A stretch of 64,000 bases of DNA from Oxyruncus cristatus (GCA_013399855.1 VXAY01001949.1:1008269-1072268); one strand, 5' to 3'; shown: positions 38,668-52,139, counted from the stretch's first letter. The notes: generated from the sequence alone by a model not told the origin. Numbers and translations are program-made.

Positions 38668-41600
38668 AAGGTAATTTTCAAAACCTTGATTCACACATGA
38701 CAATTTGTTTGCAGTGACAGGGAGGTGAAATCCCTGCATGCGTGTGATGCAGGAGCCGTTTGCTGTCAGTTGCAGAACTCGTCCTCAGACAGGGTAGGTC
38801 TTCAAGCACAATAAACTTTTGTTTACTATTACAGAGAGTCAAGAAGTCCCACCAAACAGTGACTAGTTATTTTCTTCCACATAGCAACACAAGTTTTAAT
38901 TGAAATTTGAAACAGAACTAAAGAAAAAAGCAGCACCAGTAGCAAGTTTAGGACAGTAGCCATCTTCAGGAGATATCTTGAAATTCACTGCTCACATCTG
39001 CTAAAACCTATAGACCAGCCTTTAAATCCTCTATTTCCTTCTCTTTTCTCCCCATTCTGTTTTTCACCAGCGTTTCACCATGACCACCTGCTTCTGTCAA
39101 GAAACTCTTTCTTCCAGGGACAATTCTAATTAAAATACCCTCCAAATACGTTCTCAGGTGTAGACTTTTGTTATTCATATCAGCAGCATCTGGAAACTGT
39201 TTGATGGTCCTTATTAACTAAACTCCCCTTTAGCAATCCACCCCATTACTTTTCCAGGTCCTGTTCCTATGGATGTGAATGCTTCAGGACACAGACCCCT
39301 GAGCAAGCCTTGGCCTCTTCTCCTGCTATGCCACAGGACTGGCATCAGTCAAACTACACTATCAGCATTGCAACTTCTCTCTAGTTTCCCTACTCCCTGT
39401 GCCAGGTTTAGGGAACTGAAAGGTAGCCATGCCACTAGGCTGGAAACAACTAGCAGGAACTAAGAGGTGGAAAGGGCTCCTTAAGGTCCTTGCCCCATTT
39501 GGCCCTTTGCCTTGGCAGAAAACAATTTTAGCAGATTCAGGGTAAAAAAGCCAGTACCGGCCTGAACTAGAACTGAACCCACTAGAGGTAATGAATACAG
39601 CTCCTGATTTATCACAGGGGCTATTACATGTTCAGTATTAATAACTGTAGAGATGAAGGACACATGCAGAAGAAAGTACCACTAATGATCAAACAGACAT
39701 TCAGAAACAGAAACTAACCAGCTAATGACAGAATGTTATTTGTTATTTTATCAAATAACTTCAATTCTTTCCTTTATTGGTAGTCCATACTTAGACAGTA
39801 TGATGACATCCCATTTCGTGGTATAAAGAAGAATGGAAGAGAATGTTTCAGGAATAAAACAGGGGTAGTCAGAATTAGAACTCAAGGAGCTATGAGAAAT
39901 GAGTAGGATACCTTTAACAAATTTTATACACAAAATCATCAGTGTTCAGCTTCTGTGCTAATTATAACATTATTTATCAATGTTTCAGAAAGCTACACAA
40001 ACCATATTTATCTGAATGTTTAGTTTGTGAGATCTGTCTTGGAGAACTATTTGCTGACAACTGATACATTTCCTCTATGAAGCTGGTGTTATAAGCAACA
40101 AGTATTGTCTGCTGTCTTGCTCACTCTTTAGCTTAATGACTCCTCACTAAGGTGTTCACCAAGGAGCATACACACATGAGCAGACAACAGCATCAGAAAG
40201 TGTCAAAGATAAAAGCAACCTTCTTAGTACAAGAATGCTCGCAATGTATGGTTTTGTTCACTTACCTTGACAAAAACAGGCTTTATTTCATGGAAAACTG
40301 CACTTCCAAGACAAACAGCAACATTGATGACTAGAAGGTAGAACAAAAGAAAAAGAAAAATCACTGATGGTAGGAAACAATTAAACCCTCAACAAAGCAG
40401 TGTGAGTGTGCCGTAAATAACTGCAGCACCTCTCGTAGAAGACCATTTCGGTATCTGCTACCTGGAAACGAGGTGGATCTGGTACCCTGGATCGAGCAGA
40501 AATAACCAAGCAGTTAAGAGGGTGTTTAACCTACCAAGAAAGCCAAGTTCTACAAGTTCTGCATCATTTAAAGTCCCCCATCTGACACAAGAATTGTAAC
40601 ACAAGTTAACTGAAAAGATCAAATTTTTAAAAAATCCATTTTAACTCAAGAATTAAGGGGGTTGAAATAGGGCATACTTTAATGCCTCTTATATTATGCA
40701 AAAATAGTGCAGGGTAGTGTAAGAAAAATATATCCAGCAGTTAAAAAATGCTGTATCCCTGCATCTTGTACTACCGAAGCAGTTTTTTCTCTCATTAACT
40801 ATTTCTAAGCTGAGGGATTAGTGACAGGCATCCTTAGCTGTCTGAGGCCCAAGGAAAGGGAAAAAACTGTTCAGTGTGGCCCAAGGCACAGGAATAATAG
40901 GATGAAACAGAGCAAAGGCTGAATTTGGAATGGAAATGCTGATAATTAGATGTCCCTGACCATGGAATAATGTTCTATAGGTCTTTGTGTCATCTAAGCT
41001 ATTTCAAAATGGGTTAAACAATTAGAAATTTACTGAAAAGTACTATTCTGTGTTGACACAGGGACAGATAAGACAATGATGTAAGCAAACCTTGTTTATT
41101 TAGAACTTTTTCAATTCTATTAATCCTAGTTTTTATTTTCTGGGGAATGATGCTTTCTTCTATATTTACTTGTTGTTGCATTGTTTTCTACTACTTCCAT
41201 CCTGCCTTCAGTTTTATTTTGACATCTTTCACTTCACTGGAAGCCACCAGTTAGATTGTTGGCAGGAGGAAGATTTAAAAAGTATGTGTATACAAACTCA
41301 AGGTTTGGAAATTCATTCAGCAACTGAGTTGAATGAGTTGCTTATGTGTAACATTTATTTATTTCACTAAATAGTACATTCACTTTACTTTAGCTAATTG
41401 GTATTGTATTTCTAGACTGTATGGATTTAAATTGAAGGAGGATGTCACAGGGAATCTGTAAATGAAACTTATGACACAAGGAAGATGGATTTCTAAGAGG
41501 AAACAAGAGGGAAGCTGCTCATCTGCAAACATCTGCTTTTGCTTCCAAATATTTCCTCTTCCCTCCATGTTCTGCCCCAGAGACTCATACATACCATTAT

Positions 41601-42074
41601 AAACATTGTACTAAAATGCTCTAAAGAAAAAAAAAAAATCTTTGCTTGCAGCACTGCTTGTAAACAGCTACTAATGTCTCAACAAATAAAAAGCCTGTCT
41701 CCGTTTTCCACAAATGCCTCTTACACTATGACTGCAACCAATACTACTACAAACTATTTCCTAGTCAGAGAGAAAATTACTATCAGTATTAAATATTCCA
41801 ATAGTAATAACAAAATCAGCTGTAATTTAAAGAAAAATAATTCATTCCAGAAGAAAATGCATGAAGAACACATTCTTATGATCTGAAATCTATTTTCCTC
41901 CTTAGCCAAAGAGAAAAGAGATTTTTCCATGTTCTAACCAGACCTGAGTTTTTACATGGGATACATATCCTTGTTTATATTTACATGAGCTACATGGTTG
42001 GGTATATCCAAGCTGTATCCTACCATTCTGTAAGTTCAATTTACAGTGACCCCTTCTAAAAATACTCACAAAAT
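38668..42074. other. Non-coding AT-rich unique sequence
   Basis: No gene is supported. A 115-codon + strand frame at 41539-41886 spans a poly-A run (41627-41638) and is rich in Asn, Thr and Lys, as expected of random AT-rich DNA. Nothing else was recognised. Confidence 0.55.
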
Positions 42075-42098
42075 ATGCAAATATATGCATATGCAAAT
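42075..42098. promoter_or_regulatory. Cluster of POU octamer motifs (putative)
   Basis: Within 24 bases there are two perfect octamers ATGCAAAT (42075-42082 and 42091-42098) and between them ATGCAT (42085-42090). The segment 42085-42096 reads ATGCATATGCAA, one base from the ATGCATATGCAT palindrome bound by POU-domain dimers (the MORE motif). The motifs are seen directly; binding and function are inference. AT-rich background raises the chance of single octamers but much less that of this arrangement. Confidence 0.4.
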
Positions 42099-42723
42099 TT
42101 GTGTCAAAGAGAAAAAAAGATTACCTAATTTAAAAGCAAAGTTCTGCATGACCAGATTCTAAAATAAAGACTTACATGCAGGTGCATTCATATCATAAAA
42201 CTGAATTGTCATCTTTAAACTGCACAGTCACACAAGCAAAGTGCATATTTCTGTGTGGAGATGGCTGTGCACAAATTTAGAAGCAGTATTTAGGCACAGT
42301 TGTAAAAGCTCTGTGTCTTAATTGTGTCTTAATTGCCTAATACAGGCTCTTCTGCCCAAATAATTCTGGAAGAGGCAACAGATTCACAGCTAAGGGGAGC
42401 GGTATAAATTCACCAGGCTGCTGACTAAATCTAAGAAGAAACTGAAGTTATGTCCAATATTTAGTTTGAAACTCACAAATCCTCTAGATGAACAAGTTTA
42501 TTGAAATTAAATGCCAAATGTGGCGAGCTATAATTATTGTGCATGGTTTTGAGTCTGAATTGACTGATTCTTTCCTAAGCAAGTGCAAATCATACACAAT
42601 AAAACACAACCTGAAACCTTTTATTTTTCTTTTAAGAAAGATTTGAGGTTTTTTTATATGAAAGGTTGAAATATTACAGATCGAATATGAAAGATAGAAT
42701 AAAGATATATAGGAAGAACAAAA
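42099..42723. other. Non-coding sequence, nothing recognised except a small duplication
   Basis: A perfect 11-bp tandem duplication, TGTGTCTTAAT twice, lies at 42312-42333. Otherwise nothing recognised. Confidence 0.6.
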
Positions 42724-42818
42724 GCACAGAAACCTTCAGTGACTTATTTACTCAAGGTCACAGAGTAGGTCAACATCAAAGAAATCAGGAGTGCACTTCT
42801 GTCCAGCCCTGTGTAGGC
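42724..42818 (-). mobile_element. Probable MIR-type SINE relic
   Basis: On the + strand the order GCACAGAAACCTTCAGTGAC, TTATTTACTCAAGGTCACAG, AGTAGGTCAACATC, ATCAGGAGTGCACTTCTGTC parallels the reverse complement of the MIR core (GCACAGAGAGGTTAAGTGAC, TTGCCCAAGGTCACACAGCT, AGTAAGTGGCAGAGC, GGGATTCGAACCCAGGTCTG), as I recall it. MIR-like SINEs predate the split of mammals and birds, so a decayed copy in a bird is plausible. The fragment would be about 95 bases and non-coding. Confidence 0.5.
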
Positions 42819-45800
42819 AGTTGTACATCTATTTCTCTGTATTGCAAACCAGTTTTACATCCAAAAAATCCAATCCAAAAGCTGTGGAGCTAAGTCAGGC
42901 TAATATATCACATCTCTCTGGGATGCATTTGGTTTGTACCTCTCTAACACTGTTCGACTGCTCCCGGTCTGGAAAGACCCTCAGAGCTTTGAAATGGCAA
43001 AGAGCCCCCTATCCAAGCACACATGTATGCATTGAAAAATGCCATCTCATAAACAGGGAAACCCAGAGGGCTGCTGTAGGAGGAAGAACAAGTTAATCTG
43101 CTGCTGGGATTAGCTGTAATCGCATTAAGAAGGATAAGGCCCAGTCAAGTGCAGTGAAGTGCTCGACAACCCCCACACAGAGAACTGACTGGGCAGAGCA
43201 GACTGAGAGGGGATGGTTGTCCTGCCTTGGAGGGGTTGGTTACACACCAAGCCCAGCCTTGCCCTCCAGCCCTCAGGAAAACCATCCTGACCCACAACTC
43301 TGCTCAGCAAAAATGTTCATGATTTCTGTTCAGCACGGTGAACAGTCCAGTATATGAGCAAAGGTGGAGAGAAGAAAAACTTATGCATGGAATCACTAAT
43401 TTACTAATCCCTAATCACTTGGGGATTTTTAAACTACCTACTCCAGGAAAAGATGCAGTTTTCCATTAGAAGAGGGAAATGGAGTCATAAATACAAAGTT
43501 GCAAGAATAAACTAAGCTGTATAAGCACCATTAAATCAGCATTTTGGGACTGGCATAGAACATGTGTTTCCCTTTCAAGAGCACATAATTTAATAGAGCA
43601 GCATAAGAAAACTTCCTGGAACACAGTGTGTGTTACTATATCAGAACAGGGGATTATCTGCTGCCGTGCTATTTGATTAGGCATTAACACGGAAAAATAA
43701 TTTTCAGTGCCCTGTGATAAAGATTAATACAACTATAAACTACCATAAAAGAACAAAAGTCCAACAAAACCCTTATTGGTCAGTTTCAGCCAAGTGGTTT
43801 AATACAAATGATGCAGGTGAACAAATAGTAAGAAAAGATAAATTTCTAAGAGCTGGAATACTTCGAGTTTTTAGGCAAGCCAAATTCCTATGTTTTACGT
43901 ATTTTATTAATATCATACTATGGAAAAATAGATGCTGGACTTAAAAGAAGCTAACACAAAAATTCAAAGTTACTGCCTTCGAGAAAAGATTTCCAGGTGC
44001 TCTCTACTGTTAGACAGAAGAAAAATAGATAAATAAAGTGAATTAAATGATCACAATCCAATCCTTAAAGTCCCTTGACAAACGTAAACTTCAGTGAATA
44101 CAATTCATTAAAACCTAATTACAAAAAAATCAATAGTGCAATTTAGCCCAACCCAAAACTTATTGTAATGCACTGAACATTTGAAAACTCAGGTCTTTAT
44201 GAAAAGGGCTGAAGTGACATTGTATATCACATTGTAGGGTGTCTCTGTAAAGCAATTACCACAGGCTGCCTGACTTCCCTCGAAAAGGATATCACAATAA
44301 GTAGCTCTAGGAACAGTGTATTTGTAAACACCCACTCACAAGGATGCCGTGAAAAAGGAAATTATACTACTAACAATAGGCTATAAAACCAATTTAAATG
44401 AAAAATTACCTATTCATACTCTAAACACATACTCTTCAGAGTTCACTATTCTTGTTGTTGTTTGCAGAATTAAATGGACACGTTTTGCTTTCAGTTATGT
44501 ACCAGGAAACCCACTGATATCTCTGACAGTGACAGGAAAAGTATAGTCTAGACTATAACCACTATTTTTCAGGAAAATCAGACAGAATTGATTCAGAGTG
44601 ACAGTAATCAGCTTTTACAGGAATTACTTCAAAATTTAAACTTTATAATATTTGAAAAGCATTCTAATTGTCCTAAAATGTAAATAAAACTCCTACTATA
44701 GCATTTTTTAAAACCTAAATATGATGGAATACTATACAAAGATGATTTTCTATTACAGATTGACCCAGAGGGCTCTGAAACCACATACTCTGACCACCTT
44801 CTCCTAGTTTGGGTTTATAATTTTAATCTATATGTCTTTCTCTCAGACCAAAAGAACTGATGCTACATCACTTCTAAGAACACTGAAGCCTCGTAAGTAC
44901 CTCTATACACCTACTTACTTGTCCATATTTTGCAGAGGCAGGAATATCCTCTGGTCAGTTGACCTTATTTCAATTTTTGTGATTATGACATGCTTGGGTA
45001 ATACACACAGAGGCCATACAACCACCAAATAAAACATAAGCAGAATGATAATTGAAATAAAGGAAGTAAATCACACCATTTTATTTAGAGCCTTCTCAGA
45101 GCCACATCAATAATTTTCATCTGCTTTACTTTGTCTTCCAGTAATTTGTTTTTTGGGGTTTTTTTAAGGATCCCAAAGTTTTCCTCAGACAACCAAAGAT
45201 ATTCATCTTCCAAATCACATCTTACCCTATTTGATCTGTGTCAGTGGAAGAGAACAAACAGAGCAGAAGAAGGTGGCACCATACTGAAGGTTAGGGGAGC
45301 ATGCAGAGATCTCACATATCCTGGCACACTCATGAAGTCATTCCAACAGGGGCTGTACCACCTGTCTGGTGTTTATGTACATTTATATTGCATTTGACTA
45401 ACCCAACAGAACACACACACTCAAACAAAAACGCTGATAAAACACCACAGACTGTCACCAATGCAACAAAATCCTTCCATAAACTTTTGCTGGTTTATAT
45501 CATGAGTATGTTTCAATATCCATTTAGAGCTGAGAGCTTAAATAACCTCTAATAAGGAGCAATGAGGATCTTAAAATGATGCATGGTGACAATGTGTTAG
45601 AAAGGTAACGAAACATTCCTGTACTAGCTATAATTGCAATGAAAATAGCATATAAACTAATAACATTTGGAAGAAGGGACTTACAAGGGCAGAGATAACA
45701 AAAACACTATTAAAAGAGAACTCAATAATGTTGCTAATACTTCACAGAAGAAGGTCAAGTCCTTCAATAATTCCAGATAAGTAGTTACCAACAGTTTTCA

Positions 45801-47643
45801 TAGCAACATATTGGCTACAGCAGTAGAAACACAGTGTTAAACTTTGAGTCAGATGATATATTTCAGTGGGACTCTATCTTTGCTCAAGGAAGGTGTTATA
45901 ACAAGCTAAATCTGTGTTTGGCAGCAAAGATAGAAATGCCATATACCTAGGTAAGAGTGAATTGAGAAAAATGCCTCCTCCTTACACAGTTCCATAGGCA
46001 TTATGATTTCTGCCTGGATTAAATTACTACTGAGCTGAAGGACCGATGTTGTCCATGAGCTAACATTCAAGTTCAGATATGCCAGCATAATTTTATTTGA
46101 TCCCTCCTCACAAGACTGTGTGGTTTCATTAACTTTTCACTACCTTGTGTGCCATCTGAACTGAACACAGAAAATAACCTGATCAAGAAGTATCACTGAC
46201 CTCCCACTTCCAAACAGAATGCTTATTCACACAACCACATTAGACTGCAATCAATACTTATACTGCAAAATTAATCAGAGAAAACAATGGATTCAAAACC
46301 ATATAACTGAAAGTAACCAGGCAGAATTCAAAGAGAAAAACTTACTTAGATTTTGTGTTTCTGAAGTGTATAAATATAGTTATGCACGCTCTATCATACA
46401 TTTTTACAGAACCCAAATCTGAGGTGCAAGTAGGGCTAAGATATTAACATTTGGAAAAAAAAAAATAAATCAGCTGTCCCTCTGAGTGTATCCTTTGATA
46501 AAACAATGCACTCTTCAGCCTATGAGGAAGGCTCTGCAAGGTCTTTAAAAGAGTTTTGAAACGTCAAGGTTACATTGCAGAGGCTGCAGAATTCTGATTT
46601 AACAGGAATAGAATTTATTATTTTTTAACCAAACATTAATAAAAAGCCTATTTAGAGACTCTCTGATGTTTTTAAGTGAGTTATTACAGAATAAAAGTTA
46701 ATAGTGCAAATAGGATCTCAGCCCAGAGCATATCCTTAAAAGATGATTCAAATGATGAGCCACAAAACATAGCAGAAAAAATTGCTCGTGTCGCCAAAGG
46801 GACCTTGGTAGGAATATGCTTCTCTTGAGAAGTCTTTTAGAAGATGACACTGGCCACAAGGGACTTCAGCAGTGAATGTTTTTTGACTCAGAGATGTATC
46901 CGGACGTGCTGCACCAACAGAACAGCACCAGCCCCTCTGCATTGCTTCACTGCACGGATTAAGTTATTCAGAATATCCAGCAGCTGGCAGTTGTCCAGAA
47001 CCTGCTGGGGTATATAAGTGCCAGTACGTAACTCTACAAACTTCCACAGCACACAGTCACTGAAAATTAGCAAATGGAAGCTGATAAATTCAAAGGGCAA
47101 TATCGGATGCAGACCTTTGACACAAACATGTAATTTTTGTCCATACGTAAATAATTTACTAGTTTAGGACCTGTAAGAATTTTTCCTCTACTACGACCCA
47201 GCCAGTATTTCATTCTCCTCCCTCCTGTTTTCTCTTGCACAGATAATCACTATCTCTGTGCATTTGCTCATGACCCAAGAACTTGTGAGGAAAGAGAAAC
47301 TTATTCTCCAGAGCACAGCAACATCACGAAATTGTTCCAAGCTAGACAGCTCCCTGCTCAGCAAGTAGGATATTATGGATTGCCTTCTTCAGCCCTGTTT
47401 ATGAATTGTGTTTATTCACACTGCACATCTAAAGTACTTTCTGCATTGTGCTTTTTATGCACAGCCAAAACAGAGGGCAAAATCCTTGATACATAATGGT
47501 ACAGAGCACCTAAAAAAGACAGACTGGGGTATCTACTCCGAGCAGCTCATTAACCCTTGCAAACACGTACAGTTTGAGGCAAGGATTCGGAAAGAAATAA
47601 ATCAAAGGAGAGACAATTACTAAGGTTTCATAAAACCAAGAAC
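42819..47643. other. Non-coding unique sequence
   Basis: No gene is supported. A GC-richer piece at 43120-43300 and a 101-codon + strand frame at 42791-43096 show no domain. The - strand frame at 46888-47100 looks protein-like in places but matches no family that I know, and its upstream context offers no exon. A TATATAAG string at about 47010 stands alone. Confidence 0.5.
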
Positions 47644-47687
47644 GAACAAACAAACAAACAAAAACCAAAACAAACTAAAAAAAAAAA
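47644..47687. repeat. (CAAA)n-like A-rich low-complexity tract
   Basis: Several CAAA units followed by AAACCAAAACAAACT and a run of eleven A. Simple sequence DNA, similar in type to the block at 12753-12886. Confidence 0.8.
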
Positions 47688-48237
47688 GGGTCTTCTAAAG
47701 AAGGATTTAGAAACAAATGGAAAATAACAGTTTAGCAATACAGAAAAAATGGTGGTTGCTTTCAGTTTTCAAGCTAAATAAGAATAATGTATGTTCTAAA
47801 GAGACTTAAAGTTAGAGGAACTTGTTTTTATTATGTTTGTATCAAATCTGTGTTAAATCTGTTTAACATCACATTACAGACTTATGGGAAAACATTTCAT
47901 ATTTCCTCCATATGTGAGCAGTGCTTGAAATGTTTTGGCTGTTATGTTACCGTGTGAGAAAACCACAATATACTTTGAAAGGAAAAGAAAAACTGTAGAA
48001 GAAATTCGTGACACATGGGGGAGCAAACAAAGAACTGAGCCTATGACACAACTGGTTAAAGCAGTATGATGTAAACCACAAACATTATCATACACTATAA
48101 AGCACAGCAAAGGCACCAAAACCCTAATAGTGCTAATCACAGCTTCACAAAGCTTCTCTATAGCAGTGATGAAATATTTAAAGATCTCTATAGTTTGAAG
48201 ATTTAATGTTTTTTTGTTAAATCGTGAAAATCCTTTC
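47688..48237. other. Non-coding sequence, nothing recognised
   Basis: An 88-codon - strand frame at 47874-48140 is hydrophobic with no identifiable family. I see nothing else here. Confidence 0.55.
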
Positions 48238-48281
48238 CAATTTGACTGTGAGTCAATTGAAAAAAATGTTTAATTAAACAT
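48238..48281. repeat. Hairpin next to a perfect 16-bp palindrome
   Basis: CAATTTGACT and AGTCAATTG (48238-48259) pair around GTG with one bulged base. Six bases later ATGTTTAATTAAACAT (48266-48281) is a perfect 16-bp palindrome whose TTTAATTAAA core resembles a paired homeodomain site. The two lie together in 44 bases. Confidence 0.7.
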
Positions 48282-51200
48282 GATTAATTCTGTTTTCCGA
48301 GGTATTTTATGTGTGCTGTGGCAACTATACGATAATCAAACCTTCTTCTGAGGACGAAATATATTTTCAAGAAGGTCAGCTTCTGTCACGAACATATTTT
48401 AATTGGGTATCATTTGGAGGCTGAAAAATATCTCAGCTAAAAAAACCCTTTTGAGAACTACTGTTAACTGTACTGTCCCTTTCTCACGTAGAAAATATTT
48501 TGTACTTTTATTTTAATTGATATATAAATTTTGGGTTGTTCACTGAATTTGCTTGAAATATTTAGCTCAGCTTTAAGGCAAGATCCTCCCCTCTGACTCT
48601 GCTGGGACTGTAGTCTCACTTTAAACTGCATTCTGAATTGGCCCTAGTTTGATAAATTTATTTAAACTATGGAGGCTGAGCTAAGATGGAATAGGGGCTA
48701 CAGTTCAGCCAAGTACCCAAGAATTGAAATGTTTAAGTATTTAATATAATTTGGATCCAAAATGTTATTGCTTTCAAAATCCTCAGTAGAGGTCATTTTC
48801 CTGCTAGTAAACCAGTAACCAATTATTCTTCTATTGCTCTGGAAATCTTTCAGAAATTATTACACAGTCCTCTCTTTTCTGATAAGTAGTTGGTTTGCCT
48901 CTTTCATACATCCATTATCACAAAAAAGTTAACCTCAGACTGAAGGGCTGACAAATTCTTAGATACCTATAATTAGCTAGATGAATAATTTCAAGTCTAA
49001 TGATTATTTAACAATAATGTATTAATGTATTAACTGTTCCTCAAAAATTAAAACATGTGAGGAAGGTTCCTCTGCAAGTCTGACACAGGGAGCAGTCTAT
49101 TTTTTTTTTTTTTTTAATCAGCAACCAGCTCTCTCTAAGATTATTCTGCAACTAATCATTTTGCTGCCAGCAGCAAAATAAAACAGACTCCCCTGAAGTA
49201 AGTTTGTCTTGGTAAGGTTTCAAGATAACAGATTGTGACACAAACCTCCTCAGGTTCATACATTTGCACTGTTATGCCTTTTTAAATAAACACTTCTGTT
49301 GAAATGTTTATCCATTAACCAACAAAGAACAGTTTCATCACAAGCACAAATATCTCTTTATACAGATGAAGCGAATTAGTATATATTTATATACGCACTA
49401 GAATCTCACAGACAACAATTCCCTGATCTCACAAATAGGGCTCCAAAAAACTCATGTATAGCTGAAAGACATAGTTTTGTGTTTCCATGAGAAAAACTAT
49501 CATCAGATCCTGGATAGCTTCCAATACTCTTAGTGAATAGTTTCTCACTTTTGAAAGAAAACCAAACAATAAGCAAGTTCATAAGATCAAGGTACTTTAC
49601 CTGCAAGCAACTCATTACCCATAATTCTTTATCCATCGAAACATTCTCTCCCTGAAATCTCAAAATAATATCACATGCACTTGCAACATTATTTTCACAC
49701 CTGTGATGACAGAAACTTGTTTTCACATTTTGAAGAACCCACCTACTTTGCAGACCATGGAGACAGCACTTTACTAGCCATTCCTGTTTAAAAAATGAAC
49801 TCTGAAACAGATATCTCTGAACAAACTGGGACACAGGCCCTAACATTCAGATCCTCACAGAGGTCTTTCCAAACTCTGACCTTGCCTATGGCTTCTTCAA
49901 GAACTGTCCAGCTCAGCCAGACTCTTTTGTGTGATGCTTAAACAGAAATGAATATCTGGGACATTTTTTTCCATGGCTTGACTGTCTCTGTTCCTAAGCA
50001 TTTATCTAATCTAAGATAGTAATTCAATCTACACTATCACATTGATAGAGCTTATTTGAAGATACACTTTTTGTATTTTACAACAGCCATTTGGTTCCCC
50101 AAGTCTTTGTAGTCCCCAAAATGAGTCAGCAGCACTGACTGGAGCTGTGGAAACTGCCACCAGAGCACCTGAGTATTTGCAATAATAAAACAGTTGCTCA
50201 CCATTTTAACAGCATTTGCATTTTCCTTTCCCTTAAAATCCTAAGACATTTCTACTCTCTCTCCAAGACTTGGGAAGTCCGTTCCCCTCTACGTTCCAAG
50301 GACAATGTGGCTCTAAATGTTCTTCACTTTCCTTGTATTAATCCTGAAGCTGATGTTTAGAAGAACAGAGGTGCCCTGTCTGGGGGTTCATAGCTGGGAA
50401 TCCTATTTCTTTCCCACAGATTATTTGGCTTTTTAAAAGGAAAAAACTGAAGTAAGAAGTCAAGCCAAGGGCCTTAACCAGAGCAAATGTGTGAAAAGCT
50501 CTGAAAAACATCAGGAGTAGCTTTAGCCCACACCACAATCCTACAAAAAAATCATACAAGTTGGCAAAGTGTTACAACAGAATTTTCATCTTAATCAGAA
50601 AAAAAATCAATCATTTCGTATAGATAGTATATAATCAAAATTCTAAATATACTGTAACACATTTCAGAATACAGGGATATACACTACCTAATTGTCATCT
50701 GAAAGGTTTTAAAACTAATTCATCCTCTATCAGTTTTGGTGATTCTGTGGAATATGGACTGATACTATCAACCTTGGGGGAAAAATCAGTTAAGGACACA
50801 AAGGTTTTGAAGGTAGATAAAAAGAAAGTGGTAATAAATCATTGCCAATATTTGCACCACTGAGAAAGCAAAACCACCAAAGTTCTTTTAATTTCACTCT
50901 AAAATACCCATGGTTAGCTAAAAAAATGGCCACATGATTCAATTTTATAGATACATCAAGAAAACAGAGCCAGCTACCAGGGAAGCGGTATTTAAACAGC
51001 CATTTCTTTTCACAGTAAATCTTCATTTTTTTGAAGATTTTGGAGGTCAACACTTCCTTGTAGCTCTGTTTGTTTTTTCAGTGTGTAGGAGAGTACAGAA
51101 TCTGTCTTTGGCAGATTTAAGTGAGGGAACGCAGAAATGAATGAACAAGAACTATTTATTCTTATTCTTTTAAAATCTTGTTTCCCTGTTGTTACTGTAA

Positions 51201-52139
51201 GATAAACAAAGCTATTCCTACATCTTAAACAAAAGTTGGCCCTTATTTTGTAGAGTTCTGTTAGCGCAGGCTCTACAGAGTTTAGTAAACCTGTGCACTG
51301 TTGCCGAGGTTTGCCCTAGCAGACCGTAGAATATGATGATCAAGACTTTTTCCAGATCCGCGTACCAATCTACGGTGCGGGATCAAGTAGAGAAGTATTT
51401 GACTGACAGGGAATTCAGACCATCTGTTTTGCATAGGGCTCAGGGCAAGGGAAGTTAAAAGCTTTAATTTACCCTATAGTTAATGACAGTTAGAGGGACT
51501 TCAGATAATAATTCAGAGCCTCTAGATTTGATCTCTAAAATTGGACAAATGTTTCCGTTCCTATTTCTGGAAACCAGAGCTATGGTTTATATGAGACTCA
51601 AAGTACCTAAAGCAAAGATAAATCTAGACAGTTCAGAATGGGATTCTGGGAGATACCCAGAGTTAACAAGTAGGAAATGTTGAAGAAAAGAAATATCTGT
51701 AATCCCAATCTTTCTCAGCATCTAACATGTCTATCTGTCCAGAAAATCCAGAGTCCAGTATCCATTCAGAAAGGCAAATGAGGGTATTAGGCTAATCACC
51801 TTTCCTTACATAGTGGTAATAGTCCTGCTTCTTTTCCCTGGGTAGGAGCTCTCCAGATCTAGAATTTTAAGTTTCTGTCATATCTAGGATCATTACTGAA
51901 ATAATTGTTGTAGATGACGTTCACTTTGCTGAAGTTCTTAATTATTCAATGATAGACCCGAAAAGTAGGATCCAAATGAACCCAGAAAACATAAGCACAA
52001 AACAAATCAGAAGAGAAAATGGTCTTGCTATACATATTTAATGAAACAGTGAAAATATCCTGCACAAAGGCTTAGAGAGTTAAATTGAAAATGTGTGTAT
52101 GATAAATGGATATAATACTGTCTATGTAATGGGTTTCCT
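48282..52139. other. Non-coding sequence with a CpG-containing pocket at 51240-51470
   Basis: No gene is supported. The longest frame in the window (146 codons, - strand, 49406-49846) lies here. It has no recognisable domain, many Phe, Ser and Cys residues, and a length expected by chance once or so in this amount of AT-rich DNA. A poly-T run lies at 49100-49115. The stretch 51240-51470 has more CpG than its surroundings and an inverted repeat. Confidence 0.5.
51323..51376. repeat. Inverted repeat ACCGTAGA...TCTACGGT
   Basis: Perfect 8-bp arms at 51323-51330 and 51369-51376, each with a CpG. A second imperfect inverted repeat (GATCCG.. / ..CGGGATC, 51355-51384) interleaves with it. Confidence 0.65.

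Noticed and set aside
47005..47020. TATATAAG string as a TATA box
   Set aside because: Isolated in AT-rich DNA with no initiator, CpG or downstream gene.
46888..47100. Protein-like - strand frame containing LLDILNNLIRAVKQ
   Set aside because: I could not match it to any family, there is no convincing splice context, and the length is in the chance range.
48570..48720. Possible old DNA-transposon or hAT MITE remnant
   Set aside because: Only vague similarity to archosaur repeats; no terminal inverted repeats or target duplication were visible.
49406..49846. Longest open frame in the window (146 codons, - strand)
   Set aside because: No domain or family resemblance, composition typical of random AT-rich translation, and roughly one frame of this length is expected by chance in 64 kb read in six frames.
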